A stretch of DNA of 64,000 bases from Takakia lepidozioides (lineage: Eukaryota > Streptophyta > Takakiopsida > Takakiales > Takakiaceae). The stretch spans positions 29,204,001-29,268,000 of the forward strand of contig CM060731.1 in NCBI GenBank assembly GCA_030704615.1, read 5' to 3'. A model generated the notes under the pieces. That model saw only the letters and a list, made by a program, of their open reading frames with translations, was not told where the DNA came from and searched no databases. This document shows positions 53,890 through 64,000 of this stretch, in pieces. How positions within the stretch are numbered: the first letter of the stretch is position 1; each line of letters begins with the position of its first letter. Made by a program: the position numbers and the translations under genes.

Positions 53890-55246
53890 GATAGTTTACA
53901 CGTGTATGATGTTACAGAGGGTTACATGGTGGTGAGGGTTACAGAGGGTCAGAGAGGGTACATGGAGTGAGGGTTACATAGGGTGAGGGTGACACTATGC
54001 GGTGTACAGAGGGTTACATGGTGGTGAGGGTTACAAAGGGTCACAGAGGGTTACATGGGTTATAGAGGGTTACATGGAGTGAGGGTTACATAAGGGTGAG
54101 GGCGACACTCTGCGGGTGTTACAGAGGGTTACATAGGTTACAAAGCCACATAGGGTTTGTGAGGGTTACATGGAGTGAGGGTTACATGGTGGAGGATGAC
54201 ACTCTGCGGTGTTACAGAGGGTTACATGGTGGTAAGGGTTACACCTGGTGAGGGATATAGAGGGTCACAGAGGGTTACATGGGTTACAGAGGGTTACATG
54301 GTGGTGAGGGTTACAGAGGGTCAGAGAGGGTTACATGGAGGAGGGTTGGGGTTGACACTCTGCGGTGTTACAGAGGGTTACATGGTGGTGAGGGTTACAA
54401 AGGGTCACAGAGGGTTACATGAGTGAGGGTTACATAAGGGGTGATGGCGACACTTGCGGTTGTTACAGAGGGTTACATGGTTACAGAGCCACAGAGGGTT
54501 GTGAGGGTTACGGAGGGTTACATGGTGGCGAGGGTGACACTCTGCGGTGTTACAGAGGGTTACATGGTGGTAAGGGTACACCTGGTGGTGAGGGATATAG
54601 AGGGTCACAGAGGGTTCATGGGTTACAGAGGGTTACATGGGGTGAGGGTACAGAGGGGAGAGGGTTACATAAGGGGGTGAGGGTGACACTCTGCGGTGTT
54701 ACAGAGGGTTACATGGTGGTGAGGGTTACAAAGGGTCACAGAGGGTTACATGGAGTTAAAGAGGGTCCAGAGGATTACATGGGTTACAAAGGGTTACAGA
54801 GGGTTACATGGAGTGAGGTTACATAGGTTACATGGGTTGCAAAGTGTTACAGAGGGTTACATGTAGTGAGAGTTACATAGGGGTGGGGGTGACACTCTGC
54901 GGTGTTATAGAGGGTTACATGGGTTACAGAGGGTTACATGGTGGTGAGGGTTACAGAGGGTCATGGGTTATATGGGTTACAGAGGGTTACATGGGGGTGA
55001 TGGTTGAACCCGGGGCGGGGGTTACAGGGAACTTGCGGGACTGCTGGAAGCGCGGACTGGTGTCGCAGAACGACGACGCAGGGGGCGACGATGCGATGGG
55101 ATGAGGGTTGGGGGGGAGGGATTGACCGAGCCCAGCCGGCTGCCTTTCGATGTCTGCCGGAGGCGAAGAACCGGCTGTACGGGTGTCAGGGCTGGACCGT
55201 CCTGACGCGCTTGCATTAAGTTCTTACATTATTCCTATTATCTTCC
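53890..55246 (-). repeat. Right terminal inverted repeat: 1.1-kb minisatellite array plus 230-bp unique end
   Basis: This mirrors the left end. The array (53,910-55,010) reads GAGGGTTACATGGTGGTGAG and CACTCTGCGGTGTTACAGAG on the plus strand, the reverse complement of the left array, including the same higher-order marker. Positions 55,015-55,246 are the inverted copy of the left unique end. The array is about half as long as the left one, so it has contracted or the left has expanded since insertion. Confidence 0.92.
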
Positions 55247-55255
55247 TCTTTTTGC
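55247..55255 (+). repeat. MULE target-site duplication, right copy
   Basis: TCTTTTTGC directly follows the right terminus at 55,246. Confidence 0.9.
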
Positions 55256-55327
55256 CAAGGTTGAGTCTGGTATGAACTTTATTGTGAGTATGTTTACCAA
55301 GTAGCACTGTCTGCTGTCTTACATATT

Positions 55328-55450
55328 AATTTTAGCCTCCTCATCCAGATGCAGGGCAAGGGTTGTGGCCGAGTGGAAATTTGATGGTGACCGAATGCAA
55401 GTACACAAGGATGGTGATTGCCTGCACTTCTGGTCACGGCTGGGAACTCC
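55328..55450 (+). pseudogene. DNA-ligase-like exon fragment (nucleotidyl-transferase motif)
   Basis: After a possible acceptor (tattaattttag at about 55,334) the plus strand reads VVAEWKFDGDRMQVHKDGDC, then HFWSRLG. This resembles motif I of ATP-dependent DNA ligases, where the lysine of EXKXDGXR carries AMP, followed by the usual HK.G...FSR segment. The short piece is closest in look to DNA ligase IV/I type sequences. No other ligase segment was seen nearby. It lies inside the element that surrounds the MULE, so it may be a captured host exon. A frame change occurs just before the motif. Confidence 0.5.
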
Positions 55451-55700
55451 AGCAAGGCGGGGACATTGGATGCAGGGGCGTAATGAGGGGCAAGGGTGTG
55501 GCTATGAGCAGCCGACCTCTTCACCCACCTTTCGAGAGTCATGAGTCCTGAACCAACCTCTTCAAAACGGACGTAGAGGGGCCATTTCGGTGAGAAGGGT
55601 GGGGATGCTCTAAGGCCACGCAAAACACACTAAAAAATTTTGAAGCGATTATTTACGTGTAGGATAAAGCAGCCATACAAGGTGTTTCACCGAGGGTTAA

Positions 55701-56608
55701 CCCCTAAAGGACGAAACGACCCAAACTGGGTCGGTTAGGTTTAGAAAAGTGTCTAGTTATCACTGGGGTTAAGCCAGATTTAGGCATGATTAGGCTCATT
55801 GGATAGGTAATCGCGTCAGCTATGAGGTGACATTTCCCAATTCGTCATTGGGCCTGGCCCAGCCACATGGAACACCTAGAGTTTGCCAACATGGTGGTTT
55901 TCATCCCCCATTTTGGGCAGCTAACCTGCCCTCCATCCTACAGTATCAACTAGGGTCACGGAGAAATTCCACGCACCCCACTTGCGCAGGTTGGCGCGTC
56001 TCCCAACACCCTTTATTACGCCCCCTCCACCCTAAAGCGCCCCCCATTGGCAGGCAAAGGCAAAGGCACCCTCCCAAAACCCACATACCTTAGGGCTACC
56101 GGCCAAAAAGTATAGGCAAACATAGATGCACATGAAGAAGTCATGGGCAGGGGACAAAATCATAAGCTCTGATTGGCGCGAAAGTTTTTTTGTGCTTACA
56201 CAAACCTGCCCACTACAGTACAACCGGAGCGATTGACAATTTAACGGTTCAGATCTTTTCAACAAATTTTCTAATACGGTTTTGTGCTTGCCCCTTGAAA
56301 TTGGGAAATTTGACCCCCCAAATTGGCCATACAAAGCAGCCCACATGAGAACATGTCAGAAAAAGCTGAAATTTTCAGGGCAGGTGTCTTACCTGGCAGG
56401 GTACAAGATTATGGTTTGTGGCATGTCAAAAAATTTCACAGCTGGGAAAATCGATAAGAAAAGCGGCGTTTTTAACCCCATCGTAAATAGGAAATTTATT
56501 TTTGGCCCAACTTTCAATATTATAATCTTGCAATCCGGCGGTTCGATTTGAACCAGACTTTTTGTGGTCTTATCTGGGGTGGTCAAGTTGGGGTTAGTCC
56601 TTTAGGGG
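55701..56608. mobile_element. piggyBac-like MITE, about 0.9 kb, with TTAA target site
   Basis: CCCCTAAAGGAC at 55,701 and its exact reverse complement GTCCTTTAGGGG ending at 56,608 are each flanked by TTAA (55,697-55,700; 56,609-56,612). In total GGGTTAACCCCTAAAGGAC is a perfect 19-bp inverted repeat. piggyBac-type elements insert at TTAA and have termini starting CCC. No transposase is encoded inside, so it is non-autonomous. Because TTAA and flanking GGG are part of the palindrome, another superfamily is possible. Confidence 0.65.
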
Positions 56609-56612
56609 TTAA

Positions 56613-58348
56613 CCCACGTTACCTGTGATAATCTGTCACAGAGCCAGCTGGTGACATGGCAGCCCTCGTGGCAGAACGCTCAAACAGGTGAGCCTGGCAC
56701 CGAGTCTGAGGGGTGCTTTTCCCAGCGTAAGGAAACTCTTAGAAAATATCAGTTCCCCCTTGCCACACGGCAATAAGTACTTTTGTTGGCCAAGTCCTTC
56801 CCGGCCGTCTTCGGGGGTGCTCTTCACATCATTGCAGTCACCGTTTCTTATAAAGACACACTCTTCTAAAAGAAAAGGAAAAGACATGTGGAGTGCGGTT
56901 ACAAAACGTAACTCACTGTCGGGGTACGTTTCAGACCTATACACGGGGTAAGCACACTCAAAATACAAAGGAAATTTCCTCGAAATTTCCTACTCTGCTC
57001 GAGTGTCGCTTGGATTACGCCCCCTGCCCTGGGCATTCATGGAAGGGGAAATTTTTGAGCGGGCTTCACACAGGTAAAATTCGTACCACAGTGCCTCCAA
57101 AAAATCCCGGAAAGTCCTTCGATAAGAATTTTACCTGGGGGCTTTACCTACAACATTGCCGGGCTTTGCGGTTTTGACGGAAGAAAAAACATCAGGTTTT
57201 TGGGATGAAACCCACCACACTATACCAATGCGATTACATCTGCCGATGTTTCATCCAAATTTGACCCCACCGGCCACCGATTGCTCCAGTCTGCTGCGGG
57301 TCAAGTACTTAATCCATCCAGGTAGCTAAAAGACTAAGTTTGAAATTGTGAGTTGGGTGCCATGGCCTGGTAGATTTTGCAGGGGGGATCTGTCGATAGG
57401 ACTGAGATTGTTGGCCCCAAATTCACGTACCTTCTTTTGTATTATCGACAGGAAGAAGACGGTGCCATGGAGACGGAGGTGGATCAAAACTATCTACTCA
57501 TCACCGCCCTTATCACGGTCTCTCTCTCTCTCTCTCACTCACACACACACACACACACATGATGGTTCGAGATTTCATGATTTCTCTCAATCAGAATCCG
57601 TATGTATTTCAATTTTGGTGGATAAGTTCAGTCTTAGAGTGGTTTGAGATTCGGGCGAAGTGAAGCTCAATTTCCCAAACGGGACAAAGTTGGCTCCGAA
57701 AGATCCATGGCCCGTTCTATAGAATGGCTGCGTTGGATCTGCGTGACGGAAAAACAACGCATCACGAGTACTCTCTCTTTCTGTGTCTCCCTCCGTCCAA
57801 TCATTTTGCTAGTAAAGTGATGTATACTCCGCTTGTGACTGTCTCACTGACTTTATCCTTGGTAAAGGTAGGTGGAGGTAGCTGGAAATTGATGTACCGT
57901 TGGCCTGCAAGGGCGTAAAATCTGGGTAAGATCCTGTGGTGGATTTGAAGGAAAGATTGAGTAGCTATGTGGTAGCAAGCTAATCTAGCTCACTCACTAT
58001 TGCCTGTCGGGTAACTTTCCAGTAAAACATTTACTGATCAACATGCAAATGACAGGGATCCTGTGAAGCTCAGGCCTCATGTGCACAGCAGTTTGCATGC
58101 AACAAAAGACTGCAGGAATGTCTGAGCCTATCGAGAACGTGACCTGAAAAGTAGAAAGAGAGAGTGTTACGTAGCATGTCAAAGCTAGACAAGTGTTCTT
58201 ACAGACTTCTTCGGAGCATTTTTCTTGTGGACGCCCACAACACCCCCCCCCCCCCACCTTTTTCCTTTTGGTGGGCCCCAACATTATAAGCAACCGGGGC
58301 TGCCTGGGACCCAGTTAAACAGTCCTTCAGGATTAAGAAGCATTATTT
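56613..58348. other. No gene; simple repeats; upstream region of the DUF1295 gene
   Basis: No conserved protein was recognised. A (CT)n(CA)n tract lies at about 57,520-57,560 and a run of about 13 C at 58,242-58,255. The last few hundred bases are the upstream region of the next gene; no clear TATA box was seen. Confidence 0.35.
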
Positions 58349-61300
58349 ATGGACCCAGATCTGATCGGAGGTGCTGTTTACTATCGGGACATGCAGATGG
58401 GATTTCAGTTTACTTTCTTCCTTATTGCTGCCACATTCAAGTTTGACAAGGTCACCGACTTTGCAGGTAAGCTCTGCTCACAAGATTCTAGTGGTTTTGC
58501 TGTCTGTAGGTTTTAGATGTTCTTCATCTGCAACTGCAAATGTTGGTGGCTACTGTAAATTTTGCATTGTTTGCCCCATAGATAGCACATGTGCATCTTG
58601 TTGTTGAGGTGAAAAGAGACTGGGGCTGTGGAGACGACAGGTGTTGGTAACTTTGTAGTGCTCGCCTTGCTCACAGCCATCCTTAAAGGGTCGTGGCACC
58701 TTCGCCAGGTAATTTACTCTCTTTCCTTCTCGGTTTTCTGCCTTCACACATCGATGACAGGGCGTCTTGGATGTTTTCTCTGGCTATTCCTTACGTTCTT
58801 CTCTCTCCCAGGGCTACAGCAAGCAAACAAAGTCTTTGAGTATATTCTCACACTCACACACTCACCCACATACAGATCAATTGACCGAGTTACTGGATTG
58901 TTATAGAATGCAAAAGCAATTTGGAAGTTTGGACTCACTTTTATACCATTTAAAAACCCCAAGAGGATTTGGATGTTCATGGTTACATTACAGCAACATA
59001 GAGGATAGTCAACGATATCAGATGTATGAGTTTCCAGTTCTCAAGATGGGGAACTGAGCTCTCACCTTGGGTAGGAAGGCGAGCCAAACAAGGGGATGCC
59101 AGGGAAGCAGTTTCATGTGTGTGGGTGCATGCCCATTGGCAGGTAGTACTCACAGCACTTGTCGTCACTTGGGGACTTCGTCTGGCTATCTTCCTCCTCC
59201 TTCGGTACACAACTCTGGCTCCCTTCTGTAACTTTTAGCCATATAATGGTATAATTTCTGATTGGCTGCTATGTTGGAATTTCCCCATGGTGTCCGTTCG
59301 AGAATGATGAACAAGATCATGGAATGTATCAGAAGTTCTGTAGCAAGGACCCTTCTCAAAAGGGAATGGGGCACTACGACTGTAATTGATTAGAGGACTT
59401 CAACAGGAAGAGGCGCAGACAGTCCTGTTTTGATGTAATGTGGTCTGCCTTGTAAACCAGAATACTAGAATGGGGTGAAGACAGGCGCATGGATGGCAGG
59501 CGAGACAATTTGGTTCGGTTTGCCATATTTTGGTCCATTCAGGTGGGTGCTGTTCTTTGTCCCTGCCTTTGCTCTCTTGTTGAAGTCTGGCATCAGGATG
59601 TGGATGGGTGAGCTCAATCTCAGCAGGTTGACACTTCGATCTGCATGTTGGCCTGCATTTCGGAAAAAATGTTGCCAGGCTTCAGTGTCCACCTTGGTGG
59701 AGAAGCCAGAGTTGCAATTTTCCACACGTACATGATGAGTAATGTGAATCCAATTGTGGTCTCAATACTTGTTTAGCCACTGTGAGGTTGAGGAGATTCA
59801 CTCAGGTGTGTGTTTCTCATGTGTCGCGGTAAGGTATCAAGTGGATATCCATATCTGCCAAACTGCAACCCTGTGGATCTCTCGCTTTCAGAGAGAAATG
59901 CTTGGATTGTTGTATGCATGACTTCCAGGACAAGAGGTTAATTGTTCACATATCACTGACATAGTCCCTCTTTTTACTGCCAAATGTTAATCATGTAACC
60001 AACTATGGTCAATGTTTGTTGATAATAGGGATTATGGGTGTGGACTGTCAGCCTGCCGCTGACAGTTGTTAATGGAAGCAGTCACAATCCGGCGGTACAA
60101 GCAGTGGATATAGTGGGCTGGTTTATGTTTGGCATCGGGTTGGCTTTTGAAGTGACAGCAGATCAGCAGAAGCTCCACTTCAAGAACAATCTGGCAAACA
60201 AGGGAAGATGGTGTGATGTGGGTGTGTGGAAGTGGTCCAGGCATCCTAACTACTTTGGGGAGGTACACCTCAACAACCAATAGGTAGAAGCATTGGGCTC
60301 ACAGGTTTTGGGTGAAAGCAGGGTGTGTTGTTGATATGCCTGGGGAGTGTGAAGTAGCAATTGGCAGTGCCAGTGTGTGTATAGAGCCTAAATTTTCAAA
60401 AGATTTGGGGAATCACTAGCAGTGTCACAGCAGAGATTCGCTTTGGAGCTAGGCAGTCCACTTGGTGTTTCCGTTTGCTTCACTTCAAGTATATGTGAAC
60501 CTTCCCTTTCTTCAAGAGAAGCAGAACTCGCAGCACATTGTGTGGCCTCAACTGAAAGTGGTGAAAATGGTGTGTCTCCTGTATTGAGCTTTTCTGATGA
60601 AGTTGTGTACCTTGTTCCCTAGACCAAGGTTTGTCTTCTCCATAGCAGGTTGATTTTATTCACCTCCCAGTGGCTGTCACTATAATCACTACATGTGACT
60701 GATAGCTTCGTGAAGCATAGGCAGCCTCTGAAGCTCATCTTACCAAGAGATCAGAGTGGAGTGTTCTGATGTATGCCATGGCACAGGCATCTGTTTATTG
60801 CTTATGAAGGATAAGTTAGTGATTCAGCTTTCTCTAATCCTTTTGGCAAGGATATTAAGTAAGACTGACATTTTCCTAGCAGATGTTGGTCTGGTGGGGG
60901 GTGTTTGTGGCTGCCACACCTGTGCTAAGAGGTGGCCAATGGGCAGTTATTGTCAGTCCCATCTTCATCACATTACTCCTCCTCTTTGTCAGTGGAATCC
61001 CCTTGCTTGAGGTAAAACTGCCCCCATCTCTGTTTCTCTCTCTCTCTGTCATTTAGAGCATGGTATCCAACTTCAGGAATTCACGTAAGGTAGGCAGATT
61101 TGAGTATCTGTTTTAGGTGGAGGTTTCCCTGGTGGAAACCACAGATAGCAAAACAGCAGCATGAACGCAACTCCCTGTTCCTACAACCTCAGTTGTGGTT
61201 CACTTCAGCATCCCCTGCATCTCTTCGAGGGTCCACTTCTGCATACATTTGCATCATGATCTCCCAATCAATACTTTTGCTTACGTCAATTGTCTTAACC

Positions 61301-62451
61301 CTAATTACTAGGATTAGACTGCACCAAGAAGCTTTGATAATTTCTGGCTATTTGAACAAGTACATGCTTCTATGTTAAAGGTGTCACATCTCAAAGGATA
61401 GATCCCAAGATTCATACCATGGACAGTGAATAGCTATGAAAGCAATGTAGGAGTGCACACAGTGTGGAGACAACTGACAACGGAGCCCTGTAAAAGCTTG
61501 CAGAAGGCCAAGTGCGGAGATTTGGTGATGAATTTCAACTCTCCTGGGAAAGCTAGATTTACAGTAGCCAGGCAGACTTCATGAAACAATGTATAGCTTG
61601 AACATTAAAGATTCGAATGAGGATTGAACATTGTACAGATTTGATGGTACATAGCCACTAGGATATTACAGGTTGCACCAGAATGCCCACATGCTAACCT
61701 CTTGCATTTGTGATTGTAACTTCTGTATTGTAGACTGGGCATGAGGTGTATGCAATAGGCATAACCTGCTGGTCATATAGGCATGGAATCAAATGAATGT
61801 GATATTTAAAACCATTGGAAACAATAATCCTGCTGTGCTGGATGCAGGCATCTGCTGATAAGAAACATGGAGGAAATGCAGAGTATCGTGCTTACAAAAA
61901 CAGAACCAGGTGAGTAGCTTCTTGCTATCCAGTCATCTTTACCCGGGTGGTCTCCATTCACTGTAGTGGTGAACCCGGCATTGTATGTCTGATTAATCTT
62001 TGCTCAGGAGGGATGCATGTTAGCCATAGTTCAATGATGTAAAACAAGAAAATTTCGTTGGACAGCTTTCAGTTATGAGTGTTTGCATTAATGTGAAATT
62101 GTACTTGTGCAGCCCCTTGATCCCTCTTCCTCCTGCAATATATGACAGTCTCTCAAGTTGGGTGAAGATGACATGTCTTTTTGAGTTTCCCTTGTACAGC
62201 AAAAAGCTGGCCACAGGTGAGTATCTGTTGCAATCTCAGGGCTGGGCATCTGACAGCCATGCTAAGTGTTCGTGTGTCACAGTTTGCTTGCTTGGTGGAA
62301 ATTTGCGGTGTCTTTCCCTTGAGTCAGGTTTCCAGTGTGTAGATTGTAATGGGTTCATCTAGCATTAGACTGTTTTAAATTTTCATTTGGCTGATCAATT
62401 GCGGGACTATCACACTTTGCTGTTCCCCCAGGTTTTGATCTGTTGAACTAG
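58349..62451 (+). CDS. DUF1295 / steroid 5-alpha-reductase-like membrane protein, nine exons, complete
   Basis: Exons: 58349-58466, 58641-58708, 59143-59204, 59461-59542, 60029-60262, 60883-61011, 61848-61909, 62113-62216, 62432-62451. All introns are GT-AG and phases agree, giving 292 residues. It is strongly hydrophobic with about six membrane segments (FQFTFFLIAATF; NFVVLALLTAILKG; VVLTALVVTWGLRLAIFLLL; WFMFGIGLAFEV; ISPIFITLLLL-like segment in exon 6). Conserved motifs include EWGEDRRMDGRRDN, WVWTVSLPLTVVN and KWSRHPNYFGE, the C-terminal signature shared with sterol reductases and isoprenyl-cysteine methyltransferases. Plant members are annotated as 3-oxo-5-alpha-steroid 4-dehydrogenase family proteins, but their substrate is not established. 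The start ATG follows an in-frame TAA 15 bp upstream. The last exon encodes only FDLLN and a stop. Confidence 0.95.
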
Positions 62452-63263
62452 AGACTGTCAGGGATTACATTTGCCTCTCAGAAGGCTCTTGGACTTAAAA
62501 GGGTGGAGCGCTTTGTGACATGGCAGATTAAAGGACCCGACACACACAAGGAGCTGCATATTTGAATCCTCTGGCTAAGTGGGTAATTACCTAGATGCAC
62601 ATAATGTCACATGCCATTGTCCACCATGGAATTGCAAACCAATCAGGACTGCTATTTCGATCAGTCCTACTAGTTCAAAATCAGCTTGTGAAACTGAGTT
62701 GTTCAGATGGCCTTTGTCATGGTCCCAATTCAATCTAGGGAGGTTTTGAAAATCAAACTCAATCCTAGTCCGCTCTCAACATTTTTGTGACCATGGGAGG
62801 GACATGGGCAAAAGTGTTATACAATATGTGCAGTTTTATGCAATTGAAGGGCCACCTATAAGTTATGCTTGTTTTTTCCTTCCCCTATACGGTTTACTAC
62901 CGTACTTGCCTATGCTATTTGTCAGGGCCATGCCGGACTAATTAATTTTTCTTGAAGAAGGGGTCTAGTAGGCTTTTTGGGAATTTCTGCATTTTAGACA
63001 GTGATCATGATAAATAATAATAAAAGCGTCAGAATTGCCTGTGTACATGGTTAGTGTAATGGTAACATGCGAGACTTTGATAAGGCAGGTAGGCATGTCT
63101 TGGGGGCAAATATGCATGACATTTGGCACTAGAAAGGCTTCAATTTTAAATATTTTGGCATGGATTTAATTATCATCGGATAGCGAAGGCACATATAGTA
63201 CGGTATCTGTTTATATTCTGAATTTCAAACTAAAAGTACATCAGATCTTTATAAAACTATATT
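62452..63263. other. 3' flank of the DUF1295 gene; no recognised gene
   Basis: The sequence becomes AT-rich from about 62,980. No conserved protein was recognised. A short tRNA-like string near 63,050 was considered and rejected. Confidence 0.35.
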
Positions 63264-64000
63264 TCATGTATATAAATATATATGTAATATTATTAATTGA
63301 AAAATAAAACTGTATTCAACAAATGCATGGAGTACATGCGAGCCCTGCTTATTATAGTTACAAATCGCGGTTGTAAAGTGATTAACGTAATCTGGAAGTT
63401 TGAATGCTAAGTAAATGGGTTTGTGGTCGGTCCAATATGCTTCTTTTGTGCCAGACAAACAATGTTGTGTAGGCGAATTAATCCATATATGATCTAATTG
63501 AGAATTGTAATCTGTCGTGGGTTCGTTGAATGTAAGTTGACAGTTGTAACTTTTCACGAGTGAGTGAAATGAGTCAGATTCTCTGTTGGATTTGTAAAGA
63601 TCGATATTAAAATCTCCGATAAAAATAGTTGGACAATTTTTTGGTGCTCGATCATATAAATTTTGCAGATCTTGAAAAATGTTGTGAAGAGAAAGCAAAG
63701 GAGGTTTATGTATTGCAATGATGTGTATGCCTATGCGGGAATTTGGATTAAAAGATGCAGCAATGAATTATGCACCGTTGTGTGTTTGGATTTCGTAATT
63801 TTGAAGCGAGATGGTTTTATCATATAGAATGGTTGTTCCGTGTCCGTCATAACATGAGAGCCTTGATAAGCGATCGTTAGGTACATATAATGATCAATTT
63901 TTTATTATTTGGATGTAAACGCGTTTTGTTTAAACATAATATGTGAGATGTTTGTAGGCTGTAGTCGTCCATAATATCACAATAGTGGCTGTGCATTGAA
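63264..64000 (-). pseudogene. Endonuclease/exonuclease/phosphatase domain of a LINE- or Helentron-type element, cut by the window end
   Basis: The minus strand reads, from the window edge, MHSHYCDIMDDYSLQTSH and CLNKTRL, then after a frame change VPNDRLSRLSCYDGHGTTIL, and after one in-frame stop FIAASFNPNSRIGIHIIAIH, PTIFIGDFNIDLYKS (GDFN), NSQLDHIWIN and YWTDHKPIYLAFKLP (catalytic Asp-His). This is a complete-looking APE-like endonuclease fold with two breaks. Such domains occur in LINEs and as a C-terminal part of some Helitron-type (Helentron) proteins. The flanking domain that would decide lies outside the window. The local DNA is notably AT-rich. Confidence 0.7.

Larger units (their letters stand above)
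39660..55246. mobile_element. 15.6-kb Mutator-like element (MULE) with transposase and ULP1 genes
   Basis: The two ends are inverted copies: the first 54 bases are identical (GGAAGATAATAGGAATAATG... at 39,660; its reverse complement ends at 55,246). Similarity continues with few changes for about 230 bp and then into inverted minisatellite arrays. The 9-bp direct repeat TCTTTTTGC flanks it exactly (39,651-39,659; 55,247-55,255), the target-site duplication length typical of MULEs. Inside are a SWIM-domain MULE transposase gene (plus strand) and a ULP1-peptidase gene (minus strand), convergent. Non-coding parts are almost entirely GTAAC/GTGAC-type repeats. ULP1-like genes inside MULEs are known from flowering plants (Kaonashi-type MULEs). 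Both genes carry frame breaks. Confidence 0.93.
39271..55610. mobile_element. PIF/Harbinger-like non-autonomous element split by the MULE
   Basis: The termini are GAGCATCCCCAC at 39,271 and, inverted, GTGGGGATGCTC ending at 55,610. Both are directly flanked by TAA (39,268-39,270 and 55,611-55,613). PIF/Harbinger elements make a 3-bp TWA duplication and often have G-start termini like this. Without the MULE the element would be about 735 bp and has no transposase. The TIR is short (about 12-14 bp), so the call rests on the coincidence of inverted ends, TAA duplication and position on both sides of the MULE. Confidence 0.55.

Noticed and set aside
54175-55104. Plus-strand frames reading GYMVVRVT repeats in the right array, and minus-strand ones in the left array
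   Set aside because: They are translations of the minisatellite without start context, domains or continuity, and frames change with every indel.
63045-63110. tRNA-like string (GGTTAGTGTAATGGTAACAT...GACTTTGATAAGG)
   Set aside because: It resembles a D-arm and anticodon loop, but no T-arm GGTTCGAATCC box or matching acceptor stem follows.

Overview
The window is nuclear DNA from a eukaryote of the green-plant lineage. It holds a DYW-type pentatricopeptide-repeat protein, a plant-type mitochondrial EF-Tu with a presequence, a DUF1295 membrane reductase-like protein and a plant-type alpha/beta hydrolase. All but the PPR gene are split by GT-AG introns of several hundred bases. The DNA between genes is mostly decayed retrotransposons and DNA transposons. 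This fits a charophyte alga with a large genome (for example Chara) or an early-diverging land plant. The species call is inference.

Layout. Positions 1-4.4 kb hold one long unassigned exon-like reading frame. From 4.4 to 12.7 kb there are two decayed Ty3/gypsy elements on the minus strand and a CACTAG minisatellite. From 14.9 to 16.9 kb there is a minus-strand alpha/beta hydrolase gene with a LINE 3' fragment in its third intron. The intron-poor DYW PPR gene is at 20.0-22.2 kb (minus). The complete 12-exon mitochondrial EF-Tu gene runs from 24.5 to 34.6 kb (plus). Its introns 5 and 7 have taken up at least five copies of one LINE family, including a nearly full-length 3.9 kb copy; two tiny copies still show clear target-site duplications. 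From 35.9 to 38.0 kb there are fragments of a second LINE family.

The most striking object is at 39,660-55,246: a 15,587-bp Mutator-like element (MULE). It has inverted termini whose first 54 bases are identical and a perfect 9-bp target-site duplication (TCTTTTTGC at 39,651-39,659 and 55,247-55,255). Its termini continue inward as kilobase-long inverted minisatellite arrays (GTAACCCTCT/GTGTCACCCTC type). It carries two convergent, intron-containing genes. One is a SWIM-domain MULE transposase (plus strand, 42.6-45.9 kb). The other encodes an N-terminal zinc finger, a coding minisatellite (KGDTE-like repeats) and a C-terminal ULP1/C48 cysteine peptidase (minus strand, 52.6-47.3 kb). The GTAAC/GTGAC motif fills the introns, the intergenic spacer and part of the coding sequence of this element. 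Both genes show several frame breaks, so this copy is either decaying or affected by sequence errors. The MULE sits inside a smaller element with PIF/Harbinger-like ends and a TAA duplication (39,271-55,610), which also holds a DNA-ligase-like exon fragment.

Downstream there is a piggyBac-like MITE (55,701-56,608, TTAA duplication), then a complete nine-exon DUF1295 gene (58,349-62,451, plus), and at the right edge an endonuclease fragment of a LINE- or Helentron-type element (minus).
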